NCBI RefSeq assembly: GCF_000143415.4
Contig: NW_003314263.1
Span: 3,730,451 to 3,794,450 of the forward strand
Source: Selaginella moellendorffii
Taxonomy: Eukaryota; Streptophyta; Lycopodiopsida; Selaginellales; Selaginellaceae
Length of the DNA: 64,000 nt
Direction: 5' to 3'
Made by a program: the position numbers and the translations under genes. The notes beneath the pieces were generated by a model. That model was not told where the DNA came from, did no database searches, and saw only the letters and a program-made list of their open reading frames with translations. Shown one piece after another: positions 22,460-32,861 of this stretch. Position 1 is the first letter of the stretch. Each line of letters starts with the position of its first letter.

Positions 22460-22488
22460 AAAGTCAATGAAAGTCAATGTAAAGTCAA
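22460..22488 (-). promoter_or_regulatory. Three TTGACTTT W-box motifs upstream of the JmjC gene
   Basis: On the minus strand TTGACTTT occurs three times (22467-22460, 22477-22470, 22488-22481), only 37-65 bp before the start codon. TTGAC(C/T) is the core bound by WRKY factors. They may lie in the 5' UTR or core promoter, so the regulatory role is only suggested. Confidence 0.45.
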
Positions 22489-22648
22489 ACTGTGCTGACT
22501 TAGTAAAATTCAAATACAAGACTATGATAGCTTGCAGTGGCTACACCTCCTCCTTAATTACGTGCCAAATTTACACCACCTTTATTAGTATATAACTCAA
22601 GCAAGAGGGCTAGAATCTAGATTTCCAATCATCTATGAGATCACTCCT

Positions 22649-23095
22649 CTATTCTACTTGGATTGTTCTTGGCTGTGGCTTGGGGATCTTTGGCACTGTG
22701 ACGGTAAGCACGCCATTCTCCACTTGGGCTTTGATCGCATCCACATTGGCGCTCTCGGGCAGGCGGAATTTCCTCAAGAAGCTCCCATAGCTGCGCTCCA
22801 CGCGGTGCCACTTATCGCTCTTCTGTGTCTCGTGCTTCTTCCTGTCGCCACTGATCTGGAGAGTGCGGCCATCCTCCACGCTGATCTTCACCTCCTCCTT
22901 GCTCAGCCCCGGGAGATCGGCCTTGAAGACGTGCGCTTCGGGCGTCTCAAGCCAATCCACGCGAGTGTTAGCGACGGCGCTTGCATCCCTGGCCATCTGC
23001 TTCGACGGCTGGTTGCCACCAGCTAAGATCGATGAGAGCTCCTCAAAGGGATCCAAGATGCTGCTGCCATTCCCGCGATAGAAATGCAAAGCCAT
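22649..23095 (-). CDS. Class I cytosolic small heat-shock protein (about 17 kDa)
   Basis: A single-exon frame of 148 residues. These ATP-independent chaperones form oligomers that hold unfolding proteins during heat stress. An N-terminal arm ([20 protein letters not shown]) precedes an alpha-crystallin domain (about residues 45-135) with [38 protein letters not shown] and [11 protein letters not shown]. The C-terminal tail PRTIQVE supplies the I-x-V oligomerisation motif. The absence of a targeting sequence points to the cytosol. The promoter carries perfect heat-shock elements and a TATA box (separate entries). The absence of introns is normal for this class. Confidence 0.95.
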   Translation of the reverse strand: MALHFYRGNGSSILDPFEELSSILAGGNQPSKQMARDASAVANTRVDWLETPEAHVFKADLPGLSKEEVKISVEDGRTLQISGDRKKHETQKSDKWHRVERSYGSFLRKFRLPESANVDAIKAQVENGVLTVTVPKIPKPQPRTIQVE

Positions 23096-23166
23096 GTCTA
23101 GAACTTAGAAAAAAGATGAGATCTAATAAACTTTTGATCGATGCTGGGGCCAAGAGATTGCTCCAC

Positions 23167-23173
23167 TTTTATA
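23167..23173 (-). promoter_or_regulatory. TATA box of the small heat-shock protein gene
   Basis: The minus strand reads TATAAAA at 23173-23167, 72 bp before the start codon and 10 bp downstream of the first heat-shock element. This is the expected arrangement for a plant sHSP promoter. Confidence 0.8.
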
Positions 23174-23182
23174 CAGAGCCAT

Positions 23183-23231
23183 GAACATTCGAGAATATTC
23201 TAGAATGGTGATATTCCAGAAGATTCTAGAG
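23183..23231 (-). promoter_or_regulatory. Heat-shock element array
   Basis: Positions 23183-23205 contain five perfectly spaced alternating units: GAA, TTC, GAA, TTC, GAA, each two bases apart. A second array (TTC, GAA, TTC, imperfect GAG) lies at 23214-23231. Trimeric heat-shock factors bind such nGAAnnTTCn arrays. Position next to the TATA box of the sHSP gene makes the assignment firm. Confidence 0.9.
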
Positions 23232-24326
23232 CATTTGGTTAGCCAAGATTCTATATCAATTTAAACTAACCATCTGGCAGATGTGATCAAATCGCAAGTC
23301 TGAGCTCAGCTCCTGCCAGGACTTTATTTGACAGTTTGAAGATATATCGTTCAGATAGAACAACGAGATCTCGAATGGGCAAGTCTTGGTTCCTAAATTT
23401 TCATCAAGAGCTGCAGGCTTGCTTGATCGAAGCTTGACACTCTTCCATCATACATCCCAGTGACTACTTCAATGATCATTCGAGAGGAAAAGTTCAGTGC
23501 TTCCAATAACTCGAGAATCCCGGCGCTGAATTGTTGTTTGGAGGAAAGACGTTCGAGAAGGATGGAGGCTTGCCAACCCTGTGAGTTGATCACACATCAA
23601 TTCCAGCTTGTACGACAATAGTCGAGCGGAATAGTCAGGATACAACACTCGTCAGAGCGAAGAAATTTATCACCACAATACGAGTTGTGGTCCAGTACCA
23701 AGCCTGCCGAGCAAGTGCTCAAGGTGAAGATCCTGGTTTTCTTTGGAAGGGAGAGCGTGAATTCTTGGCTTTTGGGTGAGATGAGAAACTTGCCATAGAC
23801 GTCGCTGCACCGCTAGACTGTATTAACTTAGCATTGACCGTGTTGACTCTCCATTTGACGAAAGAAAAGCTGGGATACTTTGTGGCCCTATAGATCAGGC
23901 GAGAATTGGGCTGTCCGATGCTGGAGGGGGATTACAAAATTGTCTGAATCCTGCTTGTTGTTTGTCCTTGTGACCATAGAGACCAGCTCTAGAACCATAA
24001 AGTGGTTAGATTTTTTAGTAATTTCACTTTAATGATCAGTTTATCCCTTTAAAATAAATCTAATAAAATAAAAGTGGTGACACTGTTCTTTCATTATTAT
24101 TGGAGTTGCTTTTGGAACTTGCAACATTCAAAGAAAATAACAGAAGAAAAAATAACACTTGCTTTTATTCCCTTCCATCCCATTAACTTTTCTTTGAACT
24201 GATCTAAATTAATACAAATGAGAGCCAATAAACCTGAACATTCATTGCATATTCTTGTTGAAGAACCCTAAAAAAGTTTGATCTTTGTTTGGCATTTCAA
24301 ATGGGCAGAGCGATTGATCGCGGCAA
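23232..24326. other. Intergenic region without supported genes
   Basis: About 1.1 kb between the sHSP promoter and the 3' end of the second WAK-like gene. A 66-codon minus-strand frame at 23393-23593 has no recognisable feature. The part after 24000 is AT-rich. Confidence 0.5.
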
Positions 24327-26337
24327 TCATGACGCCGCGGAGAGGATGTGCTTGATTTTCATCAGCTCCTCAGCCACACTCCTCATCGCCGGCCTGTTCT
24401 CCCGATCAAACTCGAGGCATCGGATCGCTAGGTTTGCTACCTCTTGTATGCTCGAAATCTTGGCTCTCTCGTCTCCCAGCTCCAGGCCCTTGTCGATAAT
24501 ATCCTCGATCCGGCTGCTCTGGATGTAAGCGAGCGAGAATGCGGTGAGATTCTTGTCCGAGGAGTTCCGCGAGAAATCCACAGGCTTTTGCCCCGTGATG
24601 AGCTCCAGCAACACCACTCCAAAGCTGTAGACGTCGCTCTTGTCGGTAAGCTGATAGTTTTGCTGGTACTGTGGATCGATGTAGCCTGGAGTTCCATGCA
24701 CGGTGGTGGAGACGTGCGTGGCTTCCAGGCTCACTAACTTCGATATCCCGAAGTCCGCTACCTTGGCAGTGAACTTCTCGTCCAGGAGGATGTTGGTGGA
24801 CTTGACGTCGCGGTGGTAGATCGGCTGTGCCGCGGAGGAATGGAGATAGGAGATGGCCTCGGCGGTCTCGATGGCGATTTGCAAGCGTCTCTCCCAGCTG
24901 AGGATCGAAGATCTCCTGTGCTGTAAGTGCTCGAAGAGAGTTCCATTGGGAACGAACTCGAAGACTAAGAGTGGGACATCGGTTTCCAGGCAGCAGCCGA
25001 GGAGCTTGACGAGGTTGCGGTGATTTACCTGCGAGAGGATGGTGACTTCGTTGAGGAACTGCTGGATGCGGGGGCCTGTGGTGCTGTTGGCTTTCTTGAT
25101 CGCCACTGGAGTGTCGTCGTCCAGGACTCCTTGGAAGACTGTGCCAAAGCTGCCGGTTCCCAGCATGAGCTCGGCCTTGAAGTTCTGCGTTGCTCTCGAG
25201 AGCTCGTCGAAGGAGAAGAAGGTGGCGTTCTGCTTGAACTCGAGCTGGAGGTGAGCGAGGCTTCCGAGCTTTGGAAACAAGCCCTTATTGCGGCCTAACT
25301 TTTTCGTTCTTACGACGCAGACGCAGATAGAGCCGGCTAGTATCGCAGCAGCTACGACCAGAAGAACAGGTCCACTCGTGATGTGCTGAAAGACGTCGAT
25401 TTTCCTGCAGCCACTGGTAGCGTTTCCTTTGTATCCTTGTCTACACTTGCATGTAAACGAGTTTAGGTCGTTGACGCAGATTGCTCCCTCCGAGCAGGGA
25501 GAGCTCGCACAGTGATCCACTACAGCTATACAAAACAACTTAAGAATCTTGTGCTGGTGACGGATAAGAAAGGTATTCTAGATTTTTTTGCTTACCTGAG
25601 CAGCCCGTTCCATTCGAGAAGCCATTTCCTGATCCTGTGTTACAAATGCAGTTGAAAAACCCAGGTTGATGGGGTGCATCCAAGCACGTAGCATTCAGAG
25701 AGCACAGATGCGCAGAAGTGGAGCAGTTACCTGGCATGGCCCAAAGCAACTCAATCCCGTAAGTTACTACTTGGTAGCTCGGTGGAAAGATCACGCTAGA
25801 GTAGCCGCAGTCGCTAGTACCGTTGTTAGCACTGCTCTTGATGATAACGCTGCGTTTTCCAGACGGAATAGTCAGGATGCAGCACTCGAGATCTTCACAG
25901 AAAGGATTCCGGATATTCGGCTCGCGACCGGGTTGGCAGCCCGTTTCACAGTGCTGTGTACTCTCCGCATCTGCTGTGTAAGAACCCTCTACAGAACAAC
26001 CTCTTGCGAAGAACTCATTGTTTGCTGACAGAGTGTATGGAGCAGTGGAGCCGACATCAAAGAACGCCTCAGCTCCGGTGCACGAGTTGCTCTTGAGCCT
26101 GGAAGTTTCGACGATCAAAGTCGTTGCTGTCGCCTCGAGGATCTCGAACTGGCCAGCGACGGTCTGGAGGAGAGGCTTGCCTGCGCTGCTGCAGTTGAGC
26201 TCAAACTCCGGAGGCCCGCATCCGCGATCGAAGCCAAACGGATAGTCGGCAGTGAAGCTCCCGCACTTCCTGGAACACAAATCCTGCGCAGCAGCGTGAA
26301 AGAGAAACAGGTACACCGCTGTGAGCGCTGCATCCAT
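24327..26337 (-). CDS. Wall-associated-kinase-like receptor kinase (WAK/WAKL), second copy
   Basis: Two exons on the minus strand (26337-25596, 25525-24327) join in frame to 646 residues. A signal peptide (MDAALTAVYLFLFHAAAQ) leads into a GUB_WAK domain (LCSRKCGSFTADYPFGFDRG, CCILTIPSGKRSVIIKS). EGF-like cysteines follow (HLCSLNATC; DHCASSPCSEGAIC), then a membrane helix (SGPVLLVVAAAILAGSICVC) and a kinase with GTGSFGTVFQG, VAIKKAN, HRDVKSTN, DFGISKL and GTPGYIDPQY. All catalytic residues are present. The kinase is very similar to that of 18400-20545, but exon 2 is not split at the membrane span. The two genes face each other, with the JmjC and sHSP genes between them. Confidence 0.93.
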
Positions 26338-26473
26338 GCTCTGAGCTCACAGTGTGCGTCTCTCCAGATCTTTATCGTTTACAAAACAAAACAAGGGTGG
26401 TCGGCTTGCTCGATGCTTCGTTCTATTTTATTGTCCCTTGGAGCACCGGCCACGTATAGCGAACAGTGCTCCA

Positions 26474-28211
26474 ATGGCCGTTAGGGCACTTGTCACTCCT
26501 GGGCTCGTCCGAGCCGTCGCGTTTTCTAGCGGGAGGGGGAGTCTCGGCCTCTCCGCTGATCGCCCAAAAAGAAGAAGAAGCTGTTCTTCGTCGTGTGTGA
26601 AAATTATTGCTATGGCGTCTCCGAAAAAGGTACTGTTTCTTGTGTGTGTGTGTGTGTGTGTTCTTTGCATTATCTGTGTTCGCTTTGTCTCAGGTGCTTG
26701 TGCCGGTTGCGGATGGGACGGAGGAAATGGAGGCCGTGATTGTCATCGACGTTCTCCGGCGAGGTGGAGCTCATGTCACTGTGGCCTCTGTCGGACAGGA
26801 ACCCAAAGTTACGGCGTCGAGAGGCGTGAAGCTGGTTGCGGACGCGATCGTATCGGAATGCGGGGACGAAAAGTACGATCTTGTTGTTCTTCCTGTACGT
26901 TGAACGTTGTTTTCGTTGCTCCTCGTTCCCAAAAGCTGATTTTTTTTTTGTTGGTTTCAGGGTGGGATGCCTGGAGCTGAACACTTGCGTGATTCTAAAG
27001 CTCTCGAGGACATAACTCGAGGTCAAGCTCAGGAACAACGAGCTTATGCTGCCATCTGTGCGGCGCCGGCTGTGGCGCTCGAGTCGTGGGGCCTTCTCAA
27101 TGGCTTGAAGGTAACGAGTCTATCTAGCGAGAGCTTTTACCAGTTTTACGAGTTTTTCTAACGTTTCTCTGCTCAGGCAACATGCTACCCAAGTTTCGTG
27201 AGCAAGCTCTCGGATCCATCCTCGGCAGAGTCCAGAGTTGTGAAAGATGGGCTCGTTGTCACAAGCCGAGGTCCAGGTACTGCAATGGAGTTTGCTCTCA
27301 CTTTAGTTGAACAGCTATATGGCAAGGAAAAAACACAGGAAGTTTCAAAGGGATTGGTGGGTGGTGGCAAAGTCTGTCTCGCACGTTTTTTTTCTGAGCT
27401 TCCAAAGTTTTGTTTTGGTCAGATTTTGCTCGAGGGAAAGCCGACGAAATTAGAGTTCAATCAAACAGCTTGGGCAGCTAAAGTACCGTCAAAGCCTCAG
27501 GTACTTTTCTTGTGATCCTCATCGACGGTTTCTTTGATCCGTTCTTCAGGTTCTTGTGCCGATAGCAAACGGCTCTGAAGAGATGGAAGCCGTGATAATC
27601 ATCGACGTTCTAAGACGTGCTGGTATGGGCGTTGTGGTGGCCTCGGTGGAGGAGACGTTACAGATTGTTGCATCGAGAAAAGTGAAGATCGAGGCGGATA
27701 ATCTCATCGGCGAAGTTTCATCCGCTCACTTCGACGCGATCTTCTTGCCAGTAAGCATCTTTGGTTTGCCTGACCGGATGAGAAAACTTTGATTCTCTTC
27801 TCCAGGGTGGAATGCCTGGGGCAGAGCACTTGAGGGACAGCAAAGAGCTCCAATCCATACTCGCGAGACAGGCCAAAGACAGCCGAGTTTACGGAGCCAT
27901 CTGTGCCTCTCCAGCAGTTGTTTTGGAAGCAAACAAGATACTCGCTGTGAGTTTCTCGCAAAACTCTTGACTTTGCTTTTGTGTTCCTTGAGCTGGTTTC
28001 CTGGCAGGGAAAGAAAGCCACCGCGTTTCCAGCGTTCCAGAGCAAGCTCTCGGACCAGAGCGCGGTGGAAGCGAGAGTGGTGATCGATGGATTGGTTGCG
28101 ACGAGCCAGGGGCCGGGCACGGCCATGGAGTTTGCGCTCGCCATAGTGGATAAATTCTCCGGCAAAGACAGCGCTGTCAAGACCGCCGAGGCAATGCTTT
28201 TTAGTTACTAG
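26474..28211 (+). CDS. DJ-1: DJ-1/PfpI family protein with two DJ-1 domains
   Basis: Eight exons (26474-26629, 26694-26894, 26961-27110, 27177-27356, 27423-27500, 27550-27750, 27806-27946, 28008-28211) join in frame to 436 residues. Plant DJ-1 proteins are tandem-domain relatives of human PARK7, linked to glyoxalase/deglycase activity and oxidative stress. Each domain starts VLVP(V/I)A(D/N)G(T/S)EEMEAV, keeps the conserved glutamate, and has its own cysteine nucleophile elbow (AAICAAPAV and GAICASPAV). The start at 26474 adds a 46-residue Arg/Ser-rich N terminus that looks like a plastid or mitochondrial transit peptide. The next methionine (26612, MASPKK) would give a cytosolic form. The intron after exon 1 contains a TG microsatellite. 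Confidence 0.93.
26643..26661 (+). repeat. TG dinucleotide microsatellite in the first DJ-1 intron
   Basis: About nine TG repeats lie inside the intron 26630-26693. Confidence 0.8.
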
Positions 28212-28325
28212 AAGAACAAAGGTGGGGATAACTAGAAAAGAATAATTATAACTATTATATATAATTATAAAAAAGTATACGTCAATACGTCACTACAAAG
28301 CAAAGTTTAATTAATATACAAATTT

Positions 28326-28652
28326 ATGTATTGCAATATATTCAAGCATATATTTAATTCCCTTATAATTCTTCCCCAGCCGTCGGATCTCAAAAAGGCG
28401 CGGACACCGACGGCCACGATCATAAAGTTCTTGATGATATGGCACAATGTTGCGAGTGGGCTCAGGAAGTATATGCTCGGCGTGCTGGCGTATATTGTCA
28501 CGACGGACACCCCCTACCTCGTCTGGAATTTATATCACCCTGAGTTGCCTGAGGTCTCAAAACCAGTGCTGCACGTCAACATGAGCGAGGCTGAGGATGA
28601 AATCCTTGAGCTCATGGAACCACAGTTCATGTTACTCTATGCTGCGGGATGA
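28326..28652 (+). CDS. Open frame of 108 codons, unknown, doubtful
   Basis: The first third translates AT-rich sequence. From about 28377 the composition is more coding-like (PSDLKKARTPTATIIKFLMI to MSEAEDEILELMEPQFMLLY). I recognise no family. It begins exactly where the DJ-1 3' flank stops resembling its duplicate at 30165-30376, so it may be a fragment joined there by rearrangement. No splice partner was found. Confidence 0.25.
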   Translation: MYCNIFKHIFNSLIILPQPSDLKKARTPTATIIKFLMIWHNVASGLRKYMLGVLAYIVTTDTPYLVWNLYHPELPEVSKPVLHVNMSEAEDEILELMEPQFMLLYAAG

Positions 28653-28978
28653 TCCATAGTTACCATCGAACTTCCGAACGTTGCATACGTACGTGTTACG
28701 AACGGCGTTACGAACGGCAAATTTTCATCCGGACCAACCGAACGTGAAAAACCCTAAAGAAAGTGGAAAGAAATCTTTAAAACTTGAAACTTGAACAAAG
28801 AAATTCACTCCAAACCAAACACAAAACAAAAGAAACACACCTGGACTAACATATTGATGGGAAAGTTTATCACTCTTCCCTGTCCATAAAAGTACTAAAA
28901 TGTTCCTAGCCGGTTCTTTCCTCTTGCCTCCTCTAATGGATGATAAACCTAGCTTAATGGTAAGCTTAATTTAAATTC

Positions 28979-29993
28979 ATGGAAAGATTCGGAATCTTTA
29001 AAAGAGTTCGTTTTGACCCTCGTGGAAGAAGTTCGGGGAGCCGCGGATATGCAAACTTCTCAGGTTCAGCAGCGCCAAGACGATTTGGGACAGGTTGGGC
29101 AAGCAGGTACAGTGTGGAGGCAGTGGTCTTCGAAGGGAGATCCCGCGCGTTCGCTAGTATTTTGGACAACACCCACAAGCTGAAGAAAGAAGATCTAGAA
29201 AGGCTGGCGTACATTGGGAAGGAAGCCAATGATCAAGCCCGCTATAGTTTGTGGCTTGTGTCATCCGAGGGGCGAGGGTTAGACATGCTGGACGAGCACT
29301 CAGATTTTTTGACCAGGATGCATCAATTTACCACCTGTTTCCGAGGAGAAGCTTGTGGAAATGGTGAAAAGCGGGGGCCATCCCCGTGCGACAGACTTGG
29401 CTGAGCGTTTCGTGTATTTGTCTCGAGTCTTGGGAGCTTGAGGACGCTAGTGGAGAGAGCAATCAAGAGGAATCAGAGGCGCGGCTGCTGCGATACAAGA
29501 TCGACTCGTGCGGTCGAGACCACCAGTGGACAAGGAGAAGGTGAGTTTGTGGAAAAAAAATTTTAATTCTGTTCCAGGAATTCTTGAAGCTGTTACTGGC
29601 AAGTGGGGAAAAGGGAGTTCAAAAAAGACAGGTGACATCGCCCATAAACTGGACTTACTGTCGAGATCTTGTATATTTCTGGGTCGCGGCCGCAGAAGCC
29701 TCTGCCGCCAACGATGCTGCAATGCTGCTGCCATTGCCACCATCGATATGGAAGTGGCTGCCAGTGATAGGGAAATGGTTGCTCTCAGGGAAATGGCTGC
29801 TTTTATGAAGAAGCGTACTACGGAAGCTTATGAGAAAGCAAAGGTCAAGGTAAAGGCTGCGGTTGCAGCTAAAGATGCCGCCGTTGTTGCCCGAGACGCT
29901 GCCGCCAGAGGTCAAGATGCTGCAGCTACCGTTGTATTTAAGAATGAACTCGCAGTTTCTGATGCACTATCGAGATACTTTGCTGCCAAATAA
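28979..29993 (+). CDS. Hypothetical gene or pseudogene, coding-like but not resolved
   Basis: An ATG at 28979 opens 141 codons (MERFGIFKRVRFDPRGRSSG, then ILDNTHKLKKEDLERLAYIG). Around 29310 the coding-like frame changes to one reading INLPPVSEEKLVEMVKSGG and RATDLAERFVYLSRVLGA before a stop. Further on, a frame to 29993 is Ala/Lys-rich and helical (KAKVKVKAAVAAKDAAVVARD). A possible intron lies at 29541-29577 (gtgagt...ccag). I could not build one consistent model, so either introns are missed or the locus is broken. No family recognised. Confidence 0.35.
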
Positions 29994-30164
29994 GGAAATG
30001 GCTGTTCAATATATTGCCCAACTTAAGAAACATCGGATTGAATATATTAACTTATTGTGGTTTTGATCCATGGTTCTTCGGTTTTTGATCGATGGTCTTT
30101 GGTTTTGATCGTCCAACTGAGGAACCAGCTGATCCAGTTTGAGTTGCTGCTCACGACCGCGACG

Positions 30165-30376
30165 TTCGTGGTTGCAATGGAGTTCGCACTCGCCATCGTG
30201 GATAAATTCTCCGGCAAAGACCGAGGCAATGCTTTTTAGTTGCTAAAAGAATTATTAAGTTATATTAACAGAAAAGAATAATTAGATTTTTTCACTACTC
30301 ATTGATTTGAGTGCTTTGTATTAATAATTATAAGCAGACTATAATATTCAAAATATGCTTTATTCCCTTATAATTC
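30165..30376 (+). pseudogene. Duplicated 3' end of the DJ-1 gene
   Basis: The frame reads [16 protein letters not shown] and then GNAF and a stop, matching the last residues of the DJ-1 gene at 28127-28211 with a short internal deletion. Similarity continues into the 3' flank (agaaaagaataatta; attcccttataattc) up to about 30376, matching to about 28372. No upstream exons are present, so this is a fragment. Confidence 0.85.
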
Positions 30377-30529
30377 GTACAGCTATACTACAACCTTAGA
30401 TTGCGAGATTTATTAAAGTCAAGCATGGGCAGCTCCGCTGGGTCACATACTACTTCCAAAAATCACATGAATCAACCGGCTGGCATGACAAACAACAAAA
30501 AGAAGACGAAACCTCGTGAAACAAGAACG

Positions 30530-32554
30530 ATGGCCGCCAAGAATTATCTCGTGTTGCTGGTGCTGCTTCTCACGGATCTCGTTCGATCCAGCGATTCTTT
30601 TGAGCGTCACCGGCTGCTGGAGAATGGGCTGGGAAGAACACCGCCAATGGGGTCTCTCTTCTTTCTCTCGAGTTCCTGGTTTTTTATTGCTGCTGAGGTA
30701 GAGTTTTGCCAGATGGAATAGCTGGAATTACTTCCACTGTGGAATCAACGAGGAGATCATTCGAGCAACCAGTAGCAAAGAACTTTACCTCGTAGAATTC
30801 ATAGTATCAGTTTGATCGATCTTCTTCTTCTTTTTTTCTATACAGCTGATGCGATTGTGTCTACTGGCCTCAGAGATGTTGGCTACGAGTATGTAAACAT
30901 TGGTAAGGTCCTGCAAAGAGCCACGAACGAGTTAACAAAATTGATATCTAGATGATTGCTGGGCGGAGCTTTCACGAGACAATGAGGTAAAAATCTCTAC
31001 AGCTAAAACTCTCGCTAGTAACTTTGCTTCTCAATGCAGGGAAACCTTCAAGCACGGAACTCCACATTCCCGTCAGGAATCAAAGCCTTGGCTGACTACG
31101 TGCATTCTAAAAACCTCAAGTTTGGGATTTACTCGGACGCTGGGTAAGACTTTGGAAAGTAAAAAACGAGCTTACCAGATTATATCAACTTGATTCTTTA
31201 GATACTTGACGTGCCAGGAACAGCCAGGATCTTTGAATCACGAAGATCAAGACGCCAAAACTTTTGCTGCATGGGTACGTAGATCCTGCGTGACAAAAAC
31301 TTCGCGTTAGTTTTGTGCTGCGCAGGGAGTGGATTACTTGAAGTATGACAATTGTCACACCGATGGAAGCTCACCGAGAATCCGGTAATAAAAAATCGCT
31401 CGGCTAGAATGAATCCTTTCGTTTCTTTGATGGACAGATACCCCATAATGCGCGACGCTCTTAGTGCGGCAGGCCGGCCGATTTTCTTCTCAATGTGTGA
31501 ATGGTAAGAAACTGCGAAGAGAAAAAAAAAATTGTAAGCGAGAGATGGCTGAGTTCTTCCATTTTTTTGGTTGACAGGGGTCAGGAAGATCCAGCAACAT
31601 GGGCATCGAGCGTCGGAAATAGCTGGAGAACAACCGGGGATATAGAGAACAAATGGGAATCGTAAGGCCAAAAGAAGGATTTTATACTCAAAGGAACGAT
31701 CACTCCGCCAAACAAACAATGCAGGATGATTTCTATCGCGGACAAGAACAATGCGTGGGCCGAGCACGCCGCTCCGGGAGGATGGAATGGTAAGGAACAC
31801 ACACGATAATCCATGAATGCATTTGATTTCTTACCTCGATTGGAGGGCCTCATCCTCGATCGACCAGATCCGGACATGCTGGAGATCGGCAATGGCGGCA
31901 TGAGCTTCCAGGAATCGCGCACGCACTTCAGCTTGTGGGCGCTCATGAAAGTAAGGGCAAATGGAAAAAAGAGAGGGAAAAGAAGAATCTGACCTAAACG
32001 AACAGGCACCGTTGATTATTGGTTGCGACGTACGGAACACTGTGGCCCAGGACCTGGCCATTCTCATGAACAAAGAGGTGATCCAAATCAACCAAGGTGA
32101 GGCCCAAATCCCTCTCTCTTGCCCGTACATTTTCTCTCTACGTCTTTGTATAGATGCGCTAGGGGTTCAAGGAAGAAAGGTGGCGGGAGATGGAGAACAA
32201 GAGGTAAATTTGAGTGGATGTGATTGAGGAGAAGAAAATGCACAAGTTTTGATTCAGGTGTGGGGAGGCCCGCTCTCAAACGGGAGATTTGCGCTCTTGA
32301 TGCTCAATCGAGGCAGTGATCCAGCTGATATCACAGCCGAATTTGCTGCGCTTGGCATTCCTAGTAACGTTTCAGTGATGATCCGCGATGTTTGGAAGGT
32401 ACGTAACATCTTCTATATTAACTTTGGAGGATTTCTAATATTGGTGTGAATTTCTTAGCATCAAGATCTTCCAGGCACGGGCACGTATAATTCCAGTATT
32501 ACATCCAGAGTTGAATCGCACGATGTAGCCATGTACATACTTACTCCTGTGTAG
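30530..32554 (+). CDS. Alpha-galactosidase, glycoside hydrolase family 27
   Basis: Fifteen exons join in frame to 394 residues: 30530-30651, 30713-30771, 30846-30902, 30952-30986, 31040-31143, 31202-31274, 31326-31384, 31438-31503, 31578-31661, 31725-31789, 31868-31950, 32006-32096, 32154-32203, 32258-32398, 32459-32554. It removes terminal alpha-1,6-galactose from oligosaccharides and galactomannans. A signal peptide ([20 protein letters not shown]) implies secretion or the vacuole. Landmarks: [26 protein letters not shown], the nucleophile aspartate in YLKYDNC, and the acid/base aspartate in [13 protein letters not shown], followed by a C-terminal beta domain. Length is normal for the family. 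Confidence 0.95.
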
Positions 32555-32861
32555 TCACTAACTATATTTTCACGAAGATTATTTGGAACAATTATTAAAT
32601 TTTAACCATGCCGTGCATGGCACCCTTTTAGTAACATATAAACTGTCAAGAGATTTCAAAGCTAAGAAAGAATTATTTAATTCTTGGAAGTTGGCATGAC
32701 GTTCATTCGGTCCCTTTCTCCACCAAAGACTAGATGTGGACTGAAAGAATAGAATTTAGCCAGTGCTTTCCAGCGGGTGTTTCATTTGTTCTCATCCTTC
32801 TTCCAGGAATCCTTTCCTCTCTTGCGCTTGGCTTGCTTTCGTGCTTCTCTTCGAAAGTGCA
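32555..32861. promoter_or_regulatory. Spacer with the 3' end of alpha-galactosidase and promoter of pectin acetylesterase
   Basis: About 300 bp between two genes on the same strand; no coding sequence or clear motif could be supported. Confidence 0.4.
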
